11,025 nt of DNA from Sphingomonas paucimobilis (GTDB lineage Bacteria; Pseudomonadota; Alphaproteobacteria; Sphingomonadales; Sphingomonadaceae): the NCBI GenBank assembly GCA_945860425.1, contig CAMAQU010000039.1, positions 1 to 11,025 of the forward strand. The letters run 5' to 3'. This document shows positions 6,757 through 11,025 of the stretch, piece after piece (the stretch's first letter is position 1; each line of letters starts with the position of its first letter). A program made the position numbers and the translations under genes. Below the pieces are notes generated by a model. The model was given only the letters and a program-made list of their open reading frames with translations. It searched no databases and was not told the origin of the DNA.

Positions 6757-8340
6757 TCAGAATTTTAATGCCTTAACAGTTTTCACACCGGCAAGCTTAC
6801 AGGCATCCCATAAAACGGGCTCTGGGATAGCGTGATCCATGGAGAGCAGCAGAACCGCCTCCCCACCCGCTGTGCGACGGCCGAGATGGAAGGTCCCAAT
6901 GTTGAGGCCGTTTTGGCCCAGCAACGTCCCAATCGACCCGATAAAGCCGGGCGCATCTTCATTGACGATGTAGAGCATGTGCCCATCAAGATCAGCCTCA
7001 ATGTTGATCCCGAACATATCGACCAGACGCGGCGTTGTGTTGTTGAACAACGTGCCTGCGACCGAGCGGTCCCCCTGGCTGGTAGCCACTGTCACGCGGA
7101 TGAGCGTATGATACACGCCTTCGCGGTCATGCCGGATTTCGCGCACATCAAGGCCCCGTTCCTTCGCTAGGAAGGGTGCGTTGACCATGTTCACCGTGTC
7201 GGAATAACGACGCATCAGGCCCGCAAGGACCGCGCCTGTAATGGGCTTGATATTCAGCTGCGCTGCCGCGCCTTCGACCTCGATAGAAATCTGCGTAAGA
7301 TTGTCATGCGCAAGCTGGCCAACCAGCGAGCCGAGCTTTTCAGCAAGCGCCATATAGGGTTTCAGCTTGGGCGCTTCTTCGGCCGAAAGTGAGGGCATGT
7401 TGAGGGCATTGGTGACGCCGCCATTGACCAGATAATCGGCCACTTGTTCGGCAACCTGAAGCGCGACATTCACCTGTGCTTCGGTGGTCGAGGCCCCCAG
7501 ATGCGGCGTGCAGATGAAATTGGGCGTGCCAAAGAGGGGCGAGTCTTTGGCCGGTTCAACGGCGAACACATCAAGCGCGGCCCCAGCGACTTGCCCGCTG
7601 TCGAGCGCGTCTTTCAAGGCGGCTTCATCAATCAGGCCACCGCGCGCGCAGTTGATGATCCGCACGCCCTTTTTGGCCTTGGCCAGATTTTCCCGGCTGA
7701 GGATATTGCGTGTCTGATCGGTCAGCGGCGTGTGCAGCGTGATGAAATCTGCCTTGGCCAAAAGCGTGTTTAGGTCTGCTTTTTCAACGCCCATTTCAAT
7801 GGCGCGCTCTGGCGTCAAAAAGGGATCAAAGGCGACAACCTTCATCCGCAGGCCCAAGGCCCGCGTGGCGACGATGGAGCCGATATTGCCTGCTCCAATC
7901 AAGCCCAAAGTCTTGCCCGTGACTTCAACGCCCATAAAGCCATTTTTCGGCCACAGGCCTGCTTGCGTCTGCGCATTGGCTTCTGGGATTTGGCGGGCGA
8001 GGGCGAACATGAGCGCAATGGCATGTTCTGCGGTTGTGATCGAATTGCCGAACGGCGTGTTCATGACGACAACGCCCTTGGCCGAGGCCGCCGGAATATC
8101 GACATTGTCAACGCCAATGCCGGCGCGACCAATGACCTTCAAATTGTCGCAAGCATCAAGGATCGCCGGCGTCACCTTGGTCGAGGAGCGAATGGCAAGG
8201 CCATCATATTTACCGATGATCTTGATCAACTCTTCGGGCGAGAGGCCGGTAATTTCATCCACCTCACAGCCGCGTTCACGGAAGATGGCGGCGGCATTGG
8301 GATCCATTTTGTCGGAAATGAGAACTTTGGGTTTGGTCAT
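6757..8340 (-). CDS. serA: D-3-phosphoglycerate dehydrogenase
   Basis: SerA oxidises 3-phosphoglycerate to 3-phosphohydroxypyruvate with NAD+, the first step of serine synthesis. It has 527 residues, the long form: substrate-binding halves, an NAD domain with GLIGAGNIG (146-154), catalytic R233 (CARGG), E262 (VEP) and H280 (PHLGAST), an intervening ASB-type domain (about 315-445), and a C-terminal ACT domain (about 455-527, HMLYIVNEDAPGFIGSIGTL). ACT domains often mediate serine feedback in this family; that is not shown here. Start: the frame is open up to 8529, but the extension would translate the intergenic palindromes and the serC tail. The ATG at 8340 gives the usual MTKPKVLISDKMD beginning and has AAGGA 8 nt upstream. 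It lies 104 nt after serC and 17 nt before hisZ. Confidence 0.98.
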   Translation of the reverse strand: MTKPKVLISDKMDPNAAAIFRERGCEVDEITGLSPEELIKIIGKYDGLAIRSSTKVTPAILDACDNLKVIGRAGIGVDNVDIPAASAKGVVVMNTPFGNSITTAEHAIALMFALARQIPEANAQTQAGLWPKNGFMGVEVTGKTLGLIGAGNIGSIVATRALGLRMKVVAFDPFLTPERAIEMGVEKADLNTLLAKADFITLHTPLTDQTRNILSRENLAKAKKGVRIINCARGGLIDEAALKDALDSGQVAGAALDVFAVEPAKDSPLFGTPNFICTPHLGASTTEAQVNVALQVAEQVADYLVNGGVTNALNMPSLSAEEAPKLKPYMALAEKLGSLVGQLAHDNLTQISIEVEGAAAQLNIKPITGAVLAGLMRRYSDTVNMVNAPFLAKERGLDVREIRHDREGVYHTLIRVTVATSQGDRSVAGTLFNNTTPRLVDMFGINIEADLDGHMLYIVNEDAPGFIGSIGTLLGQNGLNIGTFHLGRRTAGGEAVLLLSMDHAIPEPVLWDACKLAGVKTVKALKF

Positions 8341-8362
8341 GTCAGTGTTCCTTGGAAGAGCT

Positions 8363-8436
8363 GGAGAGGGATGCCTCTCCGCTGCGACTAATTCGCGTTG
8401 CTCATAAGTCTCGCGCCTCTCCCCCAAGGGGAGAGG
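8363..8436. repeat. REP-like pair of GC-rich palindromes between serC and serA
   Basis: Two hairpins with the same CCTCTCC/GGAGAGG arms flank a 35-base centre. Copy 1 is GGAGAGG (8363-8369), loop GATG, CCTCTCC (8374-8380). Copy 2 is CCTCTCCCC (8416-8424), loop CAA, GGGGAGAGG (8428-8436), a 9-bp stem. They are arranged in opposite orientation (GG..CC then CC..GG), as in bacterial interspersed mosaic or REP-type elements. Similar CCTCTCCCC-rich palindromes are common between genes in many proteobacteria. No T-tract follows either, so they are not standard terminators, but they may tune the serC to serA mRNA ratio. Dispersion in the genome cannot be tested from this window. Confidence 0.6.
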
Positions 8437-8444
8437 ATAGATTA

Positions 8445-9575
8445 TCAGGCGGCCTTCATTTGGGCATAAGCCCAATCGAGCCAGGGGCCGAGAGCCACAA
8501 TATCGGCTGTATCGACGGTGGCACCGCACCAGATGCGCAGACCCGGCGGGGCATCGCGATATCCGGCAATGTCATAGGCTGCCCCTTCGGCATCGAGCAG
8601 AGCGGAAAACTTCTTGATGAAATCTTCATCCGCACCCTCAACCGTCAGGCAGACCGAGGTCCGCGAGCGGGTGGCCGGATCCGCCGCCAAATGGCCGAGC
8701 CAATCCCGATCGGCCACAATCTTATCAAGCGCGGCGGAATTGGCATTGGATCGAGCCATCAAACCGTCGAGCCCGCCTAGAGACTGGGCCCATTCCAGCG
8801 CGAAGATGACATCTTCGACCGCGAGCATGGAAGGGGTGTTGATGGTTTCCCCCTTGAAAATGCCTTCGATGAGCTTGCCGCCCTTTGTCATGCGGAAAAT
8901 CTTGGGAAGCGGCCATGCGGGCGTATAGCTTTCCAGCCGCTCAACCGCGCGCGGCCCCAGAATGAGGATGCCGTGTGCGCCTTCGCCGCCCAGAACCTTC
9001 TGCCAGGAAAAGGTCGTCACATCGAGCTTGTCCCACGGCATGTCATAGGCAAAGACCGCAGAGGTCGCGTCGGCAAAGGTCAGGCCCGCACGGTCATCGG
9101 CAATCCAATCCCCATTGGGGACGCGCACGCCAGAGGTGGTGCCATTCCAGGTGAAGACAACATCATGCGATGGGTCGACCGCGGATAAATCAGGCAACGT
9201 GCCATAAGGTGCCTTCACCACGGTGGCATCGAGCTTCAACTGCTTAACCGCATCTGTCACCCAGCCTTCACCAAAGCTTTCCCACGCCAGCATGGTGACC
9301 GGCCGCGCGCCCAGCATCGACCACATAGCCATTTCAACCGCACCCGTATCTGAGCCGGGCACAATGCCGATGCGATGCGTGTCAGGGACTTGCAGAACCG
9401 CGCGCGTCAGGTCGATGGCCAATTGCAAGCGCGACTTACCGATCTTGGCGCGGTGCGACCGGCCGAGTGAATCGATTTTGAGTTTGGATGCATCCCAACC
9501 CGGCGGCTTGGCGCAGGGGCCGGATGAAAAAGATGGACGCGCAGGTAAAGCGGTAGGCTTAATAATATTCGTCAT
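8445..9575 (-). CDS. serC: Phosphoserine aminotransferase
   Basis: SerC transfers an amino group from glutamate to 3-phosphohydroxypyruvate, giving phosphoserine: the second step of serine synthesis, with a possible side role in vitamin B6 synthesis. The 376-residue protein is a PLP-dependent fold type I aminotransferase of the type seen in alphaproteobacteria and archaea rather than the E. coli type. It shows RPSFSSGPCAKPPGW (13-27), the cofactor-phosphate segment GIVPGSDTGAVEMAMW (70-85), D169 in FADATSAVFA (pyridine nitrogen) and the Schiff-base lysine K193 in FSWQKVLGGEGAHGIL. Start: the ATG at 9575 has AGGAG 7 nt upstream. The open frame reaches 9728, but that extension covers the leader and promoter. 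It is the first gene of the serC-serA-hisZ-purA cluster, read from a structured leader. Confidence 0.96.
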   Translation of the reverse strand: MTNIIKPTALPARPSFSSGPCAKPPGWDASKLKIDSLGRSHRAKIGKSRLQLAIDLTRAVLQVPDTHRIGIVPGSDTGAVEMAMWSMLGARPVTMLAWESFGEGWVTDAVKQLKLDATVVKAPYGTLPDLSAVDPSHDVVFTWNGTTSGVRVPNGDWIADDRAGLTFADATSAVFAYDMPWDKLDVTTFSWQKVLGGEGAHGILILGPRAVERLESYTPAWPLPKIFRMTKGGKLIEGIFKGETINTPSMLAVEDVIFALEWAQSLGGLDGLMARSNANSAALDKIVADRDWLGHLAADPATRSRTSVCLTVEGADEDFIKKFSALLDAEGAAYDIAGYRDAPPGLRIWCGATVDTADIVALGPWLDWAYAQMKAA

Positions 9576-9626
9576 GTAGTCTCTCCTCACAGAGAGCACG
9601 CGCGGCGTTGGGACCGCGTGGCCCGT
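9576..9626 (-). promoter_or_regulatory. serC leader RNA (cis-regulatory 5' UTR)
   Basis: On the minus strand the leader holds two hairpins. The first is GGGCC-ACGC-GGTCC (9624-9620 with 9615-9611, one G-U pair). The second is CTCTC-TGTGAG-GAGAG (9596-9592 with 9585-9581), and its 3' side and loop contain the serC Shine-Dalgarno AGGAG (9587-9583). A serC leader motif is known upstream of serC-serA operons in alphaproteobacteria, with a final stem that overlaps the ribosome binding site; position and layout here fit it. I matched it from memory of the description, not by covariance model. The likely action is control of translation initiation; the ligand, if any, is unknown. Confidence 0.6.
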
Positions 9627-9631
9627 TGCCG

Positions 9632-9659
9632 CTCTTAGAGACCGGTCTTTCGAAGTCAA
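9632..9659 (-). promoter_or_regulatory. Candidate serC promoter with a 10-bp palindrome in the spacer
   Basis: Read on the minus strand, TTGACT (9659-9654) is a good -35 match, followed after 16 bases by TAAGAG (9637-9632), a poor -10. Between them lies the perfect palindrome AGACCGGTCT (9648-9639), placed where a dimeric regulator could block polymerase. Transcription from here would begin near 9625, just before the leader hairpins. The -10 is weak, so this is a moderate call. Confidence 0.4.
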
Positions 9660-9730
9660 GCGAATAGCATTGATAAAGCAGGTTAGGGCAAGAGCCCAGA
9701 ATAGCGCCATAAAACACACCCAAATCAATG

Positions 9731-9736
9731 TATAAT
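9731..9736 (+). promoter_or_regulatory. Candidate -10 box for the PEP-CTERM gene
   Basis: TATAAT here is a perfect sigma-70 -10 hexamer, about 100 bases before the PEP-CTERM start at 9837. No good -35 is visible (CATAAA at 17-base spacing), so an activator or an alternative sigma factor may be involved. It would give a 5' UTR of roughly 95 bases carrying the hairpin described next. I found no clear sigma-54 GG-N10-GC site, although PrsR-controlled PEP-CTERM genes use one elsewhere. Confidence 0.4.
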
Positions 9737-9785
9737 GCCCAGCCAGGCGGAGCGTTTATGCAGTCTGCTTGTTATGTCTTGGACA

Positions 9786-9824
9786 ACCAAAAAAGGGTCG
9801 CAAACCATCTTTAACTTTTTTGGT
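9786..9824 (+). promoter_or_regulatory. Perfect 10-bp A/T hairpin ending at the PEP-CTERM ribosome binding site
   Basis: ACCAAAAAAG (9786-9795) and CTTTTTTGGT (9815-9824) are exact inverted copies around a 19-base loop. The right arm ends directly before GAGG (9825-9828), the Shine-Dalgarno of the PEP-CTERM gene. An A6/T6 stem is unusual in this GC-rich sequence. It could control ribosome access or act as a premature terminator, because T6 lies on its 3' arm, or it could be a protein binding site. The structure is certain; the role is inference. Confidence 0.5.
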
Positions 9825-9836
9825 GAGGCACATTTC

Positions 9837-10496
9837 ATGCACAGATATATACTTTGTTTCGCGGCCATCATGGGCATGGCCGCCGCGATTGCCCCTGCTC
9901 AGGCGGCGACCGTTTTCCTGAACAATGGGGCCCCTTATGCCGAAGTGGTTCATGCCAATTCAGCTGGCTCTGGCACCACCCTCAACACCCTGACAAAGCC
10001 GGGTGCAATCCCGGTTGTCCTGACCGCAGCCGATGGCATTGACGCCGGCAATGGCAATGGCGTTGCCATTATCAAGGGACTTGGCAGCGGCAATGGCAAT
10101 GGCTTTTCCGCGTTGCTCATTGATCCTTCAACGGGCTTTAGTGTGATGCAGTTCAAGATTGAGGATTTCGCCAATCAGCGTGCGAGCAATCTGAACATCA
10201 AGGTCAACTTTGTCGGCGGCGGATCGCAAGTTTTCAGCGGATTTGGTCTGCCTTCCAACAGCAAGATTGATGTGATGGCCGGGGCCAGCGAAGTGCTGGA
10301 CAGCATTGAGCTTTATGGTCTGGTCAACCAGGCCGGGGGATCGCTGAAGTTCAAAGACGTGAAGCAGATTTCCTTTGATCCGGTCATGTCCGGCATTCCA
10401 GAACCGGCCAGCTGGGCGATGATGCTGGCAGGCTTTGGTCTGGTTGGGGGAGCTGCGCGCCGCCGCCGGAGTGGGGCTGCCCTCATCTCTGCCTGA
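9837..10496 (+). CDS. Secreted PEP-CTERM (PEPxxWA-type) sorting-domain protein
   Basis: This is a 219-residue exported protein of unknown specific function. It has a Sec signal peptide (MHRYILCFAAIMGMAAAIAPAQA, likely cleaved after A23), a mature region of predicted beta-rich, glycine- and asparagine-containing sequence without cysteine, and a C-terminal sorting signal: GIPEPASWAMMLAGF (186-200), a hydrophobic stretch to about 207, and RRRR (208-211). This tripartite tail is the PEPxxWA form of PEP-CTERM, processed in the envelope by an exosortase (EpsH/Xrt family) and often tied to exopolysaccharide or biofilm. No exosortase lies in the window. Two GNGNG segments (71-75, 85-89) are encoded by identical 16-base repeats. 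Eight residues follow the arginine cluster, more than is usual. Start: the ATG at 9837 has GAGG 8 nt upstream; a longer frame from 9735 would put the signal peptide internally. Confidence 0.85.
   Translation: MHRYILCFAAIMGMAAAIAPAQAATVFLNNGAPYAEVVHANSAGSGTTLNTLTKPGAIPVVLTAADGIDAGNGNGVAIIKGLGSGNGNGFSALLIDPSTGFSVMQFKIEDFANQRASNLNIKVNFVGGGSQVFSGFGLPSNSKIDVMAGASEVLDSIELYGLVNQAGGSLKFKDVKQISFDPVMSGIPEPASWAMMLAGFGLVGGAARRRRSGAALISA
10046..10103 (+). repeat. In-frame 16-bp direct repeat inside the PEP-CTERM gene
   Basis: CGGCAATGGCAATGGC occurs identically at 10046-10061 and 10088-10103, 42 bases (14 codons) apart, so both copies encode GNGNG in the same frame. Each copy is itself a tandem of GGCAAT. 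It may be a small internal duplication or selection for a turn-rich, perhaps calcium-binding-like, segment. Confidence 0.7.
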
Positions 10497-10519
10497 ACCT
10501 TAAAGGCCAAGTGATGAAG

Positions 10520-10555
10520 AAGGGGGCTGGTGCATTCCGGCTCCCTTTTTTCTTT
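10520..10555 (+). terminator. Rho-independent terminator after the PEP-CTERM gene
   Basis: AAGGGGGCTGG (10520-10530) pairs with CCGGCTCCCTT (10537-10547) through 11 pairs, two of them G-U, around a 6-base loop, followed by a T-run (10546-10551, then CTTT). It lies 24 bases after the stop at 10496 and touches the tamB stop codon at 10554-10556. In the reverse direction the stem is followed only by CTTCTTC, so termination of tamB there would be weaker. Confidence 0.85.
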
Positions 10556-11025
10556 AATAATCTCTCGAGACGCGCACCGATGCACCTTGTTCGCCAATGG
10601 TTGAGATGGTGGACAGAATCGAAAGCCAGCGCGTGACTTGAAACTCTGCCCGCGTCGCGGAATAGCCCTGACCATCGGTCACGATTTCAACAAAGGTGCG
10701 CCGCGAAAGATATTTCCCCGCGGCAATCGACGTGCGCTGGCCGGCGGCCAAATCGGCGGGGAGAATGCGCAGCCGATCCAAGCCGATGGCTTTGCGCAGG
10801 GCATTAATTGGGTTGAGCCCGGCGCCCCCTTGCATAGAGGCAATGGCGGCAGCCAACTGCACCGCTTCGGGTGCGGACAGGTTGGTGATGGAGGTGCCAA
10901 AGAGCAGGCGAGACAAAAGCTCTTCCTGCGGCAAGGCAGGCACGCTGGAGAATGCAAATTCGGGACGTTGCCCGGTGCCGCTGACCCGGATAGTCGCATT
11001 CAGGCCCTGTGTGTCCCCGCCCGCA
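10554..11025 (-). CDS. tamB: Translocation and assembly module protein TamB, C-terminal part (5' truncated)
   Basis: The frame is open from the window edge to TAA (10556-10554), giving 156 residues of the C-terminal TamB domain (DUF490). TamB is a very long inner-membrane-anchored periplasmic protein that works with the outer-membrane partner TamA. It has been linked to outer-membrane protein assembly and phospholipid transport between membranes. Family marks visible are VPALPQEELLSRLLFG, NLSAPEAVQLAAAIA, GLDRLRI, AGKYLSRRTFVEIVTDGQG and an end in VRVSRDY, which resembles the conserved aromatic C-terminus of beta-rich envelope proteins. A GTG at 10943 lies inside the conserved domain and is not a start. 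The gene is convergent with the PEP-CTERM gene and shares the terminator region. Confidence 0.9.
   Translation of the reverse strand, partial: AGGDTQGLNATIRVSGTGQRPEFAFSSVPALPQEELLSRLLFGTSITNLSAPEAVQLAAAIASMQGGAGLNPINALRKAIGLDRLRILPADLAAGQRTSIAAGKYLSRRTFVEIVTDGQGYSATRAEFQVTRWLSILSTISTIGEQGASVRVSRDY

Noticed and set aside
7730..8407. 225-residue plus-strand open frame over serA
   Set aside because: It is antisense to SerA, of low-complexity composition, without domain motifs or a convincing start.
8341..8529. 63-residue N-terminal extension of SerA
   Set aside because: It translates the palindromic gap and the serC tail, starts inside serC and has no ribosome binding site. The ATG at 8340 has a good one and gives the family's normal N-terminus.
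9576..9728. 51-residue extension of SerC that begins with a hydrophobic, membrane-like segment (MIWVCFMALFWALALTCF)
   Set aside because: It begins with TTG (or an internal ATG) without a Shine-Dalgarno and covers the promoter and leader. The hydrophobic run is most likely chance; SerC is cytosolic and starts at 9575.
9745..9760. Possible sigma-54 promoter (GGCGGAGCGTTTATGC) upstream of the PEP-CTERM gene
   Set aside because: The GG to GC spacing is 9 or 12 instead of 10 bases, so it does not fit the -24/-12 consensus.
9735..9836. 34-residue extension of the PEP-CTERM protein
   Set aside because: It would bury the signal peptide, spans the A/T hairpin and begins inside the TATAAT box region.
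1..11025. CRISPR arrays, tRNA or rRNA genes, insertion sequences, phage or defence genes
   Set aside because: No regularly spaced repeats, cloverleaf-like segments, terminal inverted repeats with a transposase, or defence-type proteins were seen on either strand.

Overview
The window reads as a chromosomal, housekeeping stretch of an alphaproteobacterium, most likely a sphingomonad. This placement is inferred from protein character: a FabI of alphaproteobacterial type, a short-lineage HisZ, a TamB tail, a SerC of the alphaproteobacterial/archaeal type, a spinster-like MFS carrier, and a PEPxxWA-type PEP-CTERM protein. The order serC-serA-hisZ-purA is also one I associate with Sphingomonadales. 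I see no insertion sequence, phage gene, CRISPR array, tRNA or rRNA.

Left block, plus strand (1-3429): the last 40 codons of a membrane protein that resembles the YihY/BrkB family overlap the start of fabI (enoyl-ACP reductase, fatty-acid elongation). An 80-base gap with a perfect 10-bp hairpin leads to aroC (chorismate synthase). An 89-base gap leads to an MFS carrier of the spinster-like group. The carrier's stop codon overlaps the stop codon of the convergent minus-strand block.

Middle block, minus strand (9659 down to 3426): a promoter candidate with a palindrome, a 5' leader whose last hairpin covers the Shine-Dalgarno site (matching the known alphaproteobacterial serC leader), then serC, serA, hisZ, purA and an unassigned class I SAM-dependent methyltransferase. 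SerA and SerC supply serine, and through it glycine and one-carbon units for purines. HisZ is the regulatory subunit for the first step of histidine synthesis, and PurA makes the AMP precursor adenylosuccinate. The cluster therefore joins serine, histidine and purine supply. A REP-like pair of GC-rich palindromes lies between serC and serA.

Right block (9731-11025): on the plus strand, a secreted PEP-CTERM protein with its own perfect TATAAT box and an unusual A/T hairpin directly before its ribosome binding site. It ends at a strong intrinsic terminator. Convergent to it on the minus strand is the C-terminal part of tamB, which runs off the window.

Most of the window is well-known core metabolism. 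I found no convincing new multi-gene system. The points most worth following up are the regulatory RNA structures: the serC leader, the hairpin at the PEP-CTERM ribosome binding site and the intergenic palindromes.
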